Shown one piece after another: positions 9,035 through 17,641 of a DNA stretch of 64,000 nt (within the stretch, counting starts at the first letter, position 1; every line of letters begins with the position of its first letter). Source of the DNA: Nitrobacter winogradskyi Nb-255 (GTDB taxonomy: Bacteria > Pseudomonadota > Alphaproteobacteria > Rhizobiales > Xanthobacteraceae). The position numbers and the translations under genes are program-made. The notes beneath the pieces were generated by a model. The model worked only from the letters and a program-made list of their open reading frames with translations. It was not told the DNA's origin and ran no database searches. The stretch covers positions 1,392,001 to 1,456,000 of the forward strand of contig NC_007406.1 in assembly GCF_000012725.1 (NCBI RefSeq). Reading direction: 5' to 3'.

Positions 9035-9826
9035 ATGCCTGAGATTGTCGAACAGCCACCGTCCGGCCGGCTCTGGCTTTCCGCCGCCGCCGCCGCGCTT
9101 GCGATCCATCTCGGCTGCGTGGCGCTGGCGCTGGCTCACCTGGACACGGATGAGGCGGCCGAGGATCTCGGCGCGCCGGCGATCGAGATCGGGCTCGACC
9201 TGTCCTCGCCGCATCGCGAGGTGACCGACCTTCCGCCCGGACCGGACACCGACGCGTCGATGGCCTCGCCCGCGCTGGCCGAGCAGAAGGCGGTCGAGGA
9301 GGAAACCGATCTGCCGAAGGATACGCCGACGGAGAGCGCTGATCCGGACCGCATCGTCACCGAGAACGAGTCGCGGAAGCCGTTCGATGACGCCACCGAG
9401 AAGGCGGCGAAGCAGACGCAGGCCTCGCAGGAATCGGCGGCGGCCGAGGCGACCGCGATGCCGAGCGTCGAACAGGCGCAGGAATCGGAGCGGTCGGTGG
9501 CGCCGCAGCAGGGCACCGGCGCCAGCGCGCGCCGCATCCGCGCCACCTGGCAGAAGGAGCTGGTGGCGCATCTCGACAAGCACAAGCGCTATCCGCCCGA
9601 CCGGAGCCAGAAGAACGCCGAGATCCTCGTCAACTTCGAGCTCGACCGCATGGGCCATGTCGTGTCGGCCACGATCGTGAACGGATCGGGCGATCCGATC
9701 TTCGACCAGGCCGCGCTCGCCATGCTGCGCCGCTCAGACCCCGTCCCGCCACCGCCCCCCCTCATCGCCGACGAGGGCCTCAGCTTCACGCTCCCCGTCG
9801 TCTTCAGGGTCAAAGGTAAAGGGTGA
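9035..9826 (+). CDS. tonB: TonB-family energy transducer
   Basis: A 263-residue protein with the standard TonB layout: an N-terminal membrane anchor (LWLSAAAAALAIHLGCVALALAH fragment, about residues 13-35), a long Glu/Ala/Pro-rich periplasmic spacer, and a C-terminal TonB domain. The C-terminal domain contains the motif HLDKHKRYPPD and a VNFELDRMGHVVSATIVNGSG strand region, then FDQAALAMLRRSDPVPPPP. It transmits ExbB/ExbD energy to outer-membrane receptors. It is the last gene of the operon; the next gene is on the opposite strand. Confidence 0.92.
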   Translation: MPEIVEQPPSGRLWLSAAAAALAIHLGCVALALAHLDTDEAAEDLGAPAIEIGLDLSSPHREVTDLPPGPDTDASMASPALAEQKAVEEETDLPKDTPTESADPDRIVTENESRKPFDDATEKAAKQTQASQESAAAEATAMPSVEQAQESERSVAPQQGTGASARRIRATWQKELVAHLDKHKRYPPDRSQKNAEILVNFELDRMGHVVSATIVNGSGDPIFDQAALAMLRRSDPVPPPPPLIADEGLSFTLPVVFRVKGKG

Positions 9827-9883
9827 GGGAAGCAAGCGTAGCGTCGTTTTCACGGCCGGCGGGATAGCGATGCACGCCCGCTA

Positions 9884-10297
9884 TCATTGCAGGAGAAAGT
9901 ACCGGATACCGACGTAAATCAGCACCAGACAGATGAAGATCAGCGCAACCGGCAGGCGCGGTCGTGCGCCTGGCGCGGAATTGACCGAAGGCGCTGGTTG
10001 CGGAGCGGGCCGTTTGAAGGCCATCACATTGCTGGTATCGACGATCGGCTCCTTCGGCATCGACTTGACATCGGGCGCCGTTCCGGTGCCGCCCATGTCC
10101 ACGTAATAACTCTTGTAAATCAGTTCGATGGTCGCTTCGCTGGCCTCCGTCTCCGCCATCGTTTCGGCAAGGCTCTTGTAGCTCGCCAGGAACGTCAGGG
10201 CCTCAGTGGGAAGTGACGAAGCGCCATTCAGTTTCACCATCATCTTCCAGGTGGCGAAGTCGGCGCGTGCCTTGGTGTCGGCACGTCTTGCAATCAT
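9884..10297 (-). CDS. Hypothetical tail-anchored membrane protein
   Basis: A 137-residue protein starting at ATG 10297 with AGGAC upstream (a TTG at 10318 is the longer alternative). It is mostly soluble and helical, with a proline-rich linker near residues 95-112. It ends in a single hydrophobic segment (VALIFICLVLIYVGIRYFLL), a tail anchor into the inner membrane. No family recognised. It ends 58 bases from the convergent tonB gene and follows the M50 protease gene on the same strand with a 50-base gap, so it could be co-transcribed with it. Confidence 0.6.
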   Translation of the reverse strand: MIARRADTKARADFATWKMMVKLNGASSLPTEALTFLASYKSLAETMAETEASEATIELIYKSYYVDMGGTGTAPDVKSMPKEPIVDTSNVMAFKRPAPQPAPSVNSAPGARPRLPVALIFICLVLIYVGIRYFLLQ

Positions 10298-10347
10298 CTT
10301 GTCCTGAGCTTTGATCAACTGACTACGCCTCTTGCAACGCTCATTAA

Positions 10348-11031
10348 TTATATATTGCCGGTGACCAGCAAAAGAAACTGTATCACATAACCGGTAACTG
10401 TTTTCACGATGGTGGAGATCACGTCAAGGTTGAGATCGAGCTGGCGGCCAAGCATCGGAAGCAGCAGGAGACCCCCGATCAGGATCAGCAGCCCATACGG
10501 TTCCAGACGGGAAAGCGGGGCCGCCAGCACGCTCGGCAACAGGCCGACGGCAACCCGTCCGCCGTCCAGCGGCGGGATCGGCAGCATGTTGAACACCGCA
10601 AGGATGACGTTGATGATCAACGCGTTCTTCAGGTTGTCGGCCACCCATTGCGCGCTGTTGCCGGGAATAAAGCCAAGCCCGTGAAATGCCGACGCCGCGA
10701 GGAGGGCCAGCAGAATGTTGGTGGCGGGACCGGCAAGCGCCACCCAGACCATGTCGATGCGGGGATGGTTCAGGTTTCGGAAGTTCACCGGAACCGGCTT
10801 TGCGTAGCCGAACAGGAACGGGGCGTGCGACAGCAGCAAAATGCCCGGCAATATCACCGTGCCGAAGGCATCGATGTGCCTGAGCGGGTTGAAGCTGACG
10901 CGGCCGAGATTCCAGGCGGTATTGTCGCCGAGCCGGTAGGCGACGAATCCATGCGCCGCTTCGTGAAAGGTGATCGCGATCACCAGCGGCAGCACCCAGA
11001 CCGACAGCGTGTAAAGTGAAATGCCCGGCAA
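10348..11031 (-). CDS. Site-2-type membrane zinc protease (M50)
   Basis: A 227-residue polytopic membrane protein of the M50B/M50C site-2 protease family. The zinc ligands are seen as HEAAH at residues 23-27 in the first helix and as the aspartate in the NMLPIPPLDGGRV motif near residue 155. Five to six hydrophobic segments are present. Members of this short, domain-free branch lack PDZ or CBS domains and their substrates are mostly unknown; the family cleaves within membranes, often releasing anti-sigma factors. The start codon appears to be TTG at 11031, as no nearby ATG keeps the first zinc helix intact. Confidence 0.88.
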   Translation of the reverse strand: MPGISLYTLSVWVLPLVIAITFHEAAHGFVAYRLGDNTAWNLGRVSFNPLRHIDAFGTVILPGILLLSHAPFLFGYAKPVPVNFRNLNHPRIDMVWVALAGPATNILLALLAASAFHGLGFIPGNSAQWVADNLKNALIINVILAVFNMLPIPPLDGGRVAVGLLPSVLAAPLSRLEPYGLLILIGGLLLLPMLGRQLDLNLDVISTIVKTVTGYVIQFLLLVTGNI

Positions 11032-11251
11032 TCGACAGCCTCGTGCGGGGTGCGACAGACGAACCCTATCATGAACAGCCGGCGCTATGACAGGGAGGTC
11101 AGGTGCGTGATCTCGCCCGCAAACCGGCTCCGCTTTCAGGATGTGACTTGGAGCATGATCCGATCAGCTTGCATCGAAGCGTGCTTCAGAACTTAATTTT
11201 CCGCTCGCGGTTCTTGCGGCGAAGAGGTCATCCGTTTCACTGGAAAGTGCT

Positions 11252-12193
11252 CTACGCATCCTTCAGATAATAATTCGCCCGCTTGCCGAGCGCGATGCGG
11301 CGCAGGATTCGTCGCATCGTCATCGAGGCTCGCAGCGGCCGGACAGCCGTCGTTCCCGTTCGATAGAACGCGAGTTTCACCGCATCGAATGCGGGCTGCG
11401 CGCCCGGCGGTTTCTGCGGCCAGCCGAGACCGCGCAGCATCGAGTTAAAGAAGTGAAGGTCGTTGGCGCGGCGGACCTCGCGCGTCTTCCAGGTAATGGC
11501 CATCGAGATCGAGTGCGATCCGGCGGTACGAACCCAGTGTGGCCACTGGTAAGGCACGAAGCATCCGTCGCCGCCGAACATGTGGAATTCGGTGCCCCGC
11601 GGCGCGAAACTCTCGTCAAATTTCAGGTTGCGATGTTTCGTCATCGAACGCTCGATCTCGTCTTCCGCTACGAGTCGGCGGTCCCTGTTGTCGTAGATCG
11701 TGAAGAACTTTTCGCCGTGGATCTGGACGAAGAAATTGTCCTCGCTGTCGAGATGGAACGGCGTCGTCGAGTTCGGTGATGAGACGAACAGAAAGCCCTC
11801 GATCTGTTCAAACCCGGCGTCGCGCAAGCTCTCGAAGCCGCGCGCGCGCGCGACCGACAGCAGTGCGTCCTCGATCAGGCGGCGATACTCCGGAGCGTTC
11901 TCCACGCGTTTCAGCACCATCCACGCGCCCGCCGTTTCGATCCGCTTCACCACCTCCACCGGATCGAGATCGACCGTCGGGATCGCATCGGGGTCCTGGC
12001 TGATTGCGACCTTGCCGGAATTGTACTCGATCAGATCGCGCGGCAACTCGGCCGCCAGTTGCGCGATGCGCGGCAGCGTCAACAAGGGATGCCCGGCAAG
12101 CCCGTGTCGGATCGCGAACGGCTTGAGCGGAAAGTCGCGTCGAAGTGCGTCATTGGCCGCGGTAATGACCGACCCGGGTTCGGAGGCGTTCAT
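11252..12193 (-). CDS. JmjC/cupin-like Fe(II)/2-oxoglutarate hydroxylase
   Basis: A 313-residue protein of the cupin-like (JmjC-type) dioxygenase group. The iron triad is visible: H147 and D149 in PFHLDSEDNFFVQIHG and H219 in QWPHWVRTAGSHSIS; K162 or a neighbouring residue after the HG turn could bind 2-oxoglutarate. Enzymes with this fold hydroxylate amino-acid side chains, in proteins or in small peptides. Its ATG overlaps the TGA of the upstream GNAT/FemAB gene by four bases (ATGA), so the two products are co-translated and probably act on the same substrate. No other pathway gene is next to them. Confidence 0.8.
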   Translation of the reverse strand: MNASEPGSVITAANDALRRDFPLKPFAIRHGLAGHPLLTLPRIAQLAAELPRDLIEYNSGKVAISQDPDAIPTVDLDPVEVVKRIETAGAWMVLKRVENAPEYRRLIEDALLSVARARGFESLRDAGFEQIEGFLFVSSPNSTTPFHLDSEDNFFVQIHGEKFFTIYDNRDRRLVAEDEIERSMTKHRNLKFDESFAPRGTEFHMFGGDGCFVPYQWPHWVRTAGSHSISMAITWKTREVRRANDLHFFNSMLRGLGWPQKPPGAQPAFDAVKLAFYRTGTTAVRPLRASMTMRRILRRIALGKRANYYLKDA

Positions 12194-13410
12194 GCTTTCT
12201 TCTCCTGACGTTCGCGGAGGATATGGACGGCGCGGCGCATGGGTTCGCGCACCAGCTTGCGCAGCGTGATCGCCGCTCTTGCGAGCGAAACGACGGGATC
12301 ACGGCGGCGAAGCGGGATCAGCACGTCGCCGATCACAAGCCGTCCGCGCCAGATCGGATCGATCATCGGATGACCCGGATCCGCGGTGGAATCCGCCATT
12401 GTGATCGCGGGGTCGGCGCAGAGATGGCGCGTGAGATCAAGCGTCAACTGTACGCCGGGTGAAAACTTCGCGAAACGCTCATCAACGCCGAGCTTGAAAT
12501 AAAACGCGCGATCTTGGTGGCGCAGCACGATCGCCGCCGCCACGGGCGTCGGACCGGCGCGCAGGGTCACGATTTCACACTGGCCTCGCTCGGCGAGCGC
12601 CGGCGCGGCGCGGCGGATGAAAGCTGCATCGCCGTCATGCTGGATCAATGCGGTCCCCCGCTGCGCCTTCCAGCCGCTGGCCTCCAGCGCGAGGAAGGTT
12701 TCAAGCGCCGTCGCGACCTCGGCGGCCGCGCGTGCGACCTGGAACGACACCTCGCCATGCTCGGCAAGACGATTGCGCTGGCGTCGCAATTCCTTGAGCT
12801 TCTTGGCGCCCAGCGCCTCGCGCAGCAGTTCTTCCGGGTCGCGAGTGGCGTCGAGGCAGGCGCGCGCGTGTCCATGCAGCCTGTGCGGCTGGAGGCCGTC
12901 GGGTTCGAGGGCCGCCGTAAAGGCTTTCACGGCGGCGCCGTCGAGCGTGACGTTGCGGAGGATCAGCGCGCGTTGGCCGAGGGCGCGCGCCTCGCGCAGC
13001 AGCGTGGCCGCGGCCTGATCCGTGCGGTCGCGGTCGAGCAGCGGCGTGCAAAGCGTGCCGTAAGGGTCGGCGCTGACCAGAAGGGGAAGCGGAATCCGGT
13101 AGGCCCTCCAGGCGGAGATAGCCGGGATCAGGCCGATGAGAGTTTCCGCGCCAGTTTCGCCGGATGAAAAATCGGAACGCGCCGTCAGCGCCGACGCATG
13201 GGTCCGGCCGCGCGCCGTGGCGTCCAGCGCCAGCTCCCAATCAGCGAGATAGTAGCCGTTCGGCTCGACGGCACGGTCGGCGAGCGATCGCCACTGGTCG
13301 GGATCGAGCGATGCAAGGGCGGCCGCTCGGTGTAGCGTGCGCGGCGGCGAGGCTACGAACTCATTCATCAGCGAACGACGAGCCGGAGCCGTATTGGCAA
13401 TATCGACCAT
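12190..13410 (-). CDS. FemAB/BcsL-like GNAT acyltransferase
   Basis: A protein of about 406 residues with two GNAT-like halves. The pattern LREALGAKKLKELRRQRNRLAE in the middle is the hallmark of the CelD/BcsL/FemAB-type acetyltransferases that modify polysaccharides or transfer amino acids, and the second half carries the acyl-binding core (AAAIVLRHQDRAFYFKLGVDERFAKFSPGVQL). ATG at 13410 (MVDIANTAP) is chosen over an upstream start at 13557. It is the first gene of a two-gene operon with the cupin-type hydroxylase. Substrate unknown; the coupling to a 2-oxoglutarate hydroxylase suggests tailoring of a cell-surface or small-molecule amine. Confidence 0.78.
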   Translation of the reverse strand: MVDIANTAPARRSLMNEFVASPPRTLHRAAALASLDPDQWRSLADRAVEPNGYYLADWELALDATARGRTHASALTARSDFSSGETGAETLIGLIPAISAWRAYRIPLPLLVSADPYGTLCTPLLDRDRTDQAAATLLREARALGQRALILRNVTLDGAAVKAFTAALEPDGLQPHRLHGHARACLDATRDPEELLREALGAKKLKELRRQRNRLAEHGEVSFQVARAAAEVATALETFLALEASGWKAQRGTALIQHDGDAAFIRRAAPALAERGQCEIVTLRAGPTPVAAAIVLRHQDRAFYFKLGVDERFAKFSPGVQLTLDLTRHLCADPAITMADSTADPGHPMIDPIWRGRLVIGDVLIPLRRRDPVVSLARAAITLRKLVREPMRRAVHILRERQEKKA

Positions 13411-13860
13411 GTCCCCAGTTTCCCATGCGATAGACGGCGAGGCGAGGCCGCGCATGCCGCTGCCCTTCCTTGTTGGCGACAGACGATAGTCGAAATATTC
13501 GAAGATAACGTTGGTTCCGACCTCCGATTTTTGTCTCGGGATTAATTCTACGTTCACTCTGTATGCCGCCGGCAGCGGGCAACAGGTTCAATATCGTCGG
13601 GGGGGACTTGCGGCGCATTACCAACCTGACGAGCGGTTTGCGGCAGGTTCAGACCTGCTGTCGGGCGATATGATCATTTTACGGCCGCCACCGGCATATG
13701 CCAGTATGATCCGGACCCGCCTGAGCAGTAGAAAAGATATGGTTCGGTCCGACCGGCGATATTACGGCGCGGGCCCTGCATGTGAAATTTGCACGGATGA
13801 TGAACCGTCGCGCCGCGCAGGCCGACAACCGTCGAACAAGGACGTTACGCGGAGCCTCCC
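13411..13860. other. Intergenic region, divergent promoters
   Basis: About 450 bases between the GNAT gene (minus) and the caspase-like gene (plus). No ORF with a ribosome site or a recognisable product is seen. It should hold the two divergent promoters. Confidence 0.45.
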
Positions 13861-15318
13861 ATGACATTTTCGATGATTCGCTCGATCGTTCTCGGGGTGG
13901 TCGCCGCGATCGTGCTGACCGCGCATCCGGCCGCCGCCGAGAACCGACTGGCGCTGGTGATCGGCCAGTCGGCCTATCGCGCGGTGACGCCCCTGCCAAA
14001 TCCCGGCAATGACGCCAAAGCCATGACGCAGATGCTTGGCGACGCCGGTTTCGATGTGCTGACGGCCTCCGACCTGTCGCAGACCGAAATGCGGGAGAAG
14101 GTGGGTGAGTTCGCGGCAAGGATCGCGGAGAAGGGGCCTGACACCATCGCGCTGGTTTTCTATGCCGGCCACGGCTTGCAGGTCGACGGCGAGAACTTCC
14201 TGGTTCCGGTCGATCTCGATCCGAAGCGCGAGGCCGATATTCCGCTCCAGGCGATTCGCCTCAACGACATCATGAACACGCTGACGTCGGTTCCGAGCCG
14301 GATGCGCATCGTTCTGCTGGATGCGTGCCGCAATAACCCGTTCCCCGCCATCAACAAGACGGTCGGGCACGGCCTCGCCATCGTCGATGCCAAGGTGGCC
14401 GCTCCCGGCACGTTCCTGTCTTTCTCCACCTCGCCGGGAGCCGAGGCGGAGGACGGTGCGGGCACGGACAGCCCTTATACGGCGGCGCTGTTGACCGCCG
14501 GCCGGCAGCCGGGACTTTCGATCGAGGAAGCGTTCAAGCGTGTCCGGCTGGAGGTCAACAAGGCCACGAATGGCCGCCAGACTCCGTGGGAAAGTTCCTC
14601 GCTGACGGATAGTTTCCATTTTTTCCCCGGATCGGCCGAAACAGGCGCGACGCCGCCTGCCGGTTCCACAGTCAAGCGTACGGTCGCGGAGTGGCGCCGT
14701 GAATTGAAAGGCAAGACCGCCGAGCAGGCGCACGAACTGATCGTCAGCGACGGCAGCGGTCAGGCCTATGAAGCGTTCGTCGGGCTGTATGCGGACTCGC
14801 CGTTCGATCTGGAGGCGCGGCAGTGGCTCGATCGCCAGCGCCGGATGCAGGCCTGGAACAGGGCGGTCCTCACCAATACGGCGGCCGGATACCGGGCCTT
14901 CCTTGCCGAATATTCCGATAGCGACCTGACGCCGACGGCGCGCAAGCTGGAGGAGCGTCTGCGCAACCGGCCCGATAATCCGGGTGTGGCGGTTGCCGCG
15001 GCCGCGGCCGGCCCGACCTGTCCCTGCAGCACGCCGCCGCGGGAGCCGCAGAAGAAGAAAGCCGAAACGCCCAGGAAGAAGCAGGCAAAGCAGGATCGTT
15101 CGCGGAACGAAGATACGCCCCCGCGCCGGGGCCAGCGTCGGCCCGCTTATTATGCTGATGATGTGCCGCCGCCGCCTCCGCCACCCAGCGTCGTGCCGAT
15201 GCCCTTGCCGATACCCTCCATCGGCATCGGCGGGTTTGGTGGAGGATTCGGGCGTGGCGGCGGGTACGGCGGTTCCGGGCGGGGGGGAGGAATGGGCGGC
15301 TCGACGGGCCGATACTGA
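13861..15318 (+). CDS. Secreted caspase-like (peptidase C14) protein
   Basis: A 485-residue protein with a Sec signal peptide (residues 1-26, ending HPAAA). A caspase domain follows (about 27-245): the catalytic pair is H104 in YAGHGLQ and C156 in LLDACRNNP. A middle region (250-370) contains SEL1/tetratricopeptide-like helices (AYEAFVGLYADSPFDLEARQ) and resembles the linker of other alphaproteobacterial metacaspase-like proteins. The tail (380-485) changes to Lys/Arg-rich, polyproline and then Gly-rich low-complexity sequence. Export to the periplasm argues against an intracellular death role. Alone on its strand, followed by a small secreted protein gene. Confidence 0.9.
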   Translation: MTFSMIRSIVLGVVAAIVLTAHPAAAENRLALVIGQSAYRAVTPLPNPGNDAKAMTQMLGDAGFDVLTASDLSQTEMREKVGEFAARIAEKGPDTIALVFYAGHGLQVDGENFLVPVDLDPKREADIPLQAIRLNDIMNTLTSVPSRMRIVLLDACRNNPFPAINKTVGHGLAIVDAKVAAPGTFLSFSTSPGAEAEDGAGTDSPYTAALLTAGRQPGLSIEEAFKRVRLEVNKATNGRQTPWESSSLTDSFHFFPGSAETGATPPAGSTVKRTVAEWRRELKGKTAEQAHELIVSDGSGQAYEAFVGLYADSPFDLEARQWLDRQRRMQAWNRAVLTNTAAGYRAFLAEYSDSDLTPTARKLEERLRNRPDNPGVAVAAAAAGPTCPCSTPPREPQKKKAETPRKKQAKQDRSRNEDTPPRRGQRRPAYYADDVPPPPPPPSVVPMPLPIPSIGIGGFGGGFGRGGGYGGSGRGGGMGGSTGRY

Positions 15319-15516
15319 GCACATATCCGGACATCTCCGATCGGGGCCGGGCGCTGGTCCCGCTTCCCTTCCTCGTCCTCACAGCAAACGGTGATGATGC
15401 GCTCGAGCCATGGGTGCCGGGCGGCGTCTCGGAACCTCAGGGCGCTTTCGAGCGGCGAGCCGCTTGAAACCAAGAGGATCGCGCGTTTATGCTGTCCATT
15501 GTGGGGAGGAGTTCTG

Positions 15517-15771
15517 ATGAAAATTCTATGCGCATCCATGCTCATGGCGGCCGTGGTGTCGGGTCCGGCTTTCGCCCAGGCGCCGCAATTCAACATGATG
15601 GCTGACGGGCCTGGAAAAACGCCGGAGCAGATTGAGAGACAGAAGGCCCTTGAAAAAGCTTACAAGGAGTCGCTGCGAAAGATTCCCGATGCGGCGGTGG
15701 TCGACGATCCCTGGGGAGGCGTTCGAAACGCGAGCCAGTCCAAGACCAGTTCCAAAAGCAGACAGCCCTGA
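15517..15771 (+). CDS. Small secreted protein
   Basis: An 84-residue protein starting at ATG 15517 behind a strong ribosome site (GGGGAGGA). A signal peptide is clear (MKILCASMLMAAVVSGPAFA). The mature part is a short amphipathic, Lys-rich region (EQIERQKALEKAYKESLRK) followed by DPWGGVR, a C-terminal pattern I associate with small secreted proteins of unknown function in Bradyrhizobiaceae. It follows the caspase-like gene by about 200 bases; joint function is unproven. Confidence 0.75.
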   Translation: MKILCASMLMAAVVSGPAFAQAPQFNMMADGPGKTPEQIERQKALEKAYKESLRKIPDAAVVDDPWGGVRNASQSKTSSKSRQP

Positions 15772-16269
15772 CGCCGCGCGTTTTCCCCCGCCAATGACAC
15801 GACGTTGACGTCGATTGTTGACGCCAAGGGGCCATCTATCGGCCTTAGCCGGTTATCCGCTTTTCCGTCGTTCGGAGCTTGTTGCCTTCAGGCGTGACCA
15901 GCGCTCCAAACAACAACGTCACCTGAGCGGAATATGATCGCCCGGTGACGTTGTGCATAGACTGGGTAATGCAATCCCCCAGCCCTTTTTGGGTCAGCGT
16001 ACCGCGGGAAAGGTTCAAACGGGATCTTCGCCAGGGCATGCCGGCGAAGTTTGTCTCCGGTTCAGCCGGCCAATGGTCGACCGCTTCAAGTTCAGGTGAG
16101 AGCCTCCCTGATCGTCCGTGTGTTGCCGATCGCTTTTCAGCGCGGCCTATGCCCGGCGCGCCGTCAGGAGCGGCCAGTGATTCGGCGAGCGGGACACCAA
16201 CTGGAAAGTTTTGATTAAGATTCGACGCGCATTCTAGCCAAACCTGTTTTGTGTGCCGGGAGAAAGATC
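15772..16269. other. Intergenic region
   Basis: About 500 bases with several small unsupported ORFs on both strands. I see no RNA gene, strong hairpin or family match. The 3 prime end (GGGAGAAAG) is the ribosome site of the microprotein that follows. Confidence 0.4.
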
Positions 16270-16371
16270 ATGCTGACTACCGAACCTGGTTTGGCCCGGA
16301 ATTTCCTCAATATTGCACTGGGCGGCTTCGGCGTGCTTGTCGCGGTGCTGATTGGGGTGGCGATCGGCTGA
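16270..16371 (+). CDS. 33-residue membrane microprotein
   Basis: Reading from ATG 16270 to TGA 16371 gives 33 residues: a polar head (MLTTEPGLARNF) and one hydrophobic, glycine-rich helix (GGFGVLVAVLIGVAIG) that ends at the C-terminus. GGGAGAAAG sits five bases before the ATG, a good ribosome site. The codons are GC-rich like the core genome. It is below usual annotation cut-offs. A role is unknown; such peptides often sit in membrane complexes. Confidence 0.55.
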   Translation: MLTTEPGLARNFLNIALGGFGVLVAVLIGVAIG

Positions 16372-16482
16372 GACACCTGCAAGATATCCACGGCTGGCCA
16401 AAAGCGGTAGACAAAGGGCAGTAGACATTGCCCGGAAGCTGCGGCTCGATCGACCGGAGCAACGGACACCGGAGCAACCGAC

Positions 16483-16935
16483 GTGGGTAACAGCAGCGGC
16501 GGGTTGGACAAGGGATTGATGGCCCTGATCCAGAACGTTCTGGGGACTCGCCCTCACGCGCGCCCGCCTGAGCCCGAACTGCCCGACGACCATCAGCACG
16601 GTTCACCGGAATCGCCCGGCGCTGAAATCTCGCCGCAACCCGAGGCAGAAGGGTCGGCTGAAGAAACTGGCGCGCCGTCGCCGGACCAGCCGGAGAGTTA
16701 CGATCGCCGCAAAACCGCGGACGAACTGGCGGGCATCATTCTGAAGGCGCTGCAAACACTCGACGGCGCGCCGGCCCATGGGTTCGTGGTGACCGTCTAT
16801 GGCGGCAACCCATGGAACGCGATGCTGACGATCAAGCCGGAGGCCGGGCCGATCGCCGATCCGGGCCTGTGGCGCGAGCGCGTTCGGGATATGGCTGCGC
16901 GGTTACGTCAGGATTTTGATCTGGCGGAGACATAG
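16483..16935 (+). CDS. Hypothetical protein with Pro/Glu-rich linker
   Basis: A 150-residue protein starting with GTG at 16483. The N-terminal 20 residues form a possible amphipathic helix (LDKGLMALIQNVLG), residues 25-75 are an acidic, proline-rich disordered linker, and residues 76-150 form a compact alpha/beta domain (ADELAGIILKALQ ... GFVVTVYGGNPWNAMLTIKP). The layout suggests a tether plus binding domain. I do not recognise a family. It stands alone on the plus strand. Confidence 0.55.
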   Translation: MGNSSGGLDKGLMALIQNVLGTRPHARPPEPELPDDHQHGSPESPGAEISPQPEAEGSAEETGAPSPDQPESYDRRKTADELAGIILKALQTLDGAPAHGFVVTVYGGNPWNAMLTIKPEAGPIADPGLWRERVRDMAARLRQDFDLAET

Positions 16936-17010
16936 CGGGCCGAGCAGAGCACCAGCGAGCAGAGTGCGGTCGAATAGACAAGCCTGTCAGGTGAGGGCAT
17001 CGCGGTCCGG

Positions 17011-17100
17011 TCAAGGCCGCGACCAGTAGCCGTCAATCGCGTGAGCCAGGAAAATGCCGGCGCTCATGAATCCAAAGAAGGCGGTGATTGTTTCCAGCAT
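17011..17100 (-). CDS. 29-residue membrane microprotein
   Basis: ATG 17100 to TGA 17011 encodes 29 residues with one hydrophobic span (ITAFFGFMSAGIFLAHAID) and a short basic tail (GYWSRP). AGGA precedes the ATG by eight bases; a second in-frame ATG at 17109 is less well placed. I recall closely similar tiny MLET-type peptides as frequent unannotated ORFs in Bradyrhizobium and relatives. Function unknown. Confidence 0.55.
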   Translation of the reverse strand: MLETITAFFGFMSAGIFLAHAIDGYWSRP

Positions 17101-17467
17101 CTTACTCATCCTGCTACCCAGCGGCTGTCAGCAAATGCAAATCGTATTGCACAGTCAAAAGGATTCTGACCGCGCGGCGGACTCGCTGTCGTGCTGATGA
17201 TTTCCGGCAACACCGTTGCTGGCTCGCACTGTCTTATGTATTTTGTCGCCGGGGATTCAAACTTCGGAGCCGAAGCTTGCATCGTGCGATGGCCTTCGCA
17301 GCGTCGCGCGCAGGGCGTTCGTGCATGAACGGCAGAAATCGTACTGCGCGACGTGCGGACGGCACGGTACTGGCCGAAATGGGCCACCGTCGATTGAAAC
17401 AGGCCACCTCGCGCAAAAAAGCCCGGCACGATGGCCGGGCTATTACTGGTTATTAAAGGGTGAGGAT
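17101..17467. other. Intergenic region with degenerate GGCC-repeat tract
   Basis: About 370 bases without a supported gene apart from the terminator at its end. The segment 17355-17400 carries spaced GGCC words (CTGGCCGAAATGGGCCACC, ACAGGCCACC) that resemble a set at 18518-18600 upstream of the IS1595 gene. This suggests that both are remnants of one repeated sequence. Confidence 0.35.
17415..17440 (-). terminator. Intrinsic terminator for the DUF1508 gene
   Basis: A perfect 7-base stem (GCCCGGC / GCCGGGC, 17421-17440) with a 6-base loop, followed on the minus strand by six T (AAAAAA at 17415-17420). It lies 28 bases beyond the stop codon of the DUF1508 gene. Confidence 0.8.
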
Positions 17468-17641
17468 TCACCCTTTGCGAACGGGTGTTGCGTAGTTCGT
17501 GCCCTTCACAAGATCAATGCCGTGCAGGCAGTCGGACTTATTCCAATAGCCTTCACCAGAGTCTGCGATCTTCCTATGGTTAGTCGCATATAGCGTCCAG
17601 CGCCACTGTCCTGCTATATCTTTGTCGAGGTGAAAAAACAT
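17468..17641 (-). CDS. DUF1508 (YegP-like) protein
   Basis: A 57-residue protein with the DUF1508 pattern: a WRWTLYATNHRKIADSGEGY strand-turn-strand (start of the fold), then KSDCLHGIDLVKG, the conserved CxxGI-type helix. DUF1508 proteins are small beta-beta-beta-alpha domains of unknown function. ATG at 17641 follows GGAGAG; it shares the palindrome ACATGT with the ATG of the plus-strand gene next to it, so the two divergent genes start inside one another. The terminator at 17415-17440 closes the transcript. Confidence 0.75.
   Translation of the reverse strand: MFFHLDKDIAGQWRWTLYATNHRKIADSGEGYWNKSDCLHGIDLVKGTNYATPVRKG

Noticed and set aside
13762-15324. Minus-strand ORF of 520 codons opposite the caspase-like gene
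   Set aside because: No motif; arginine-rich shadow frame.
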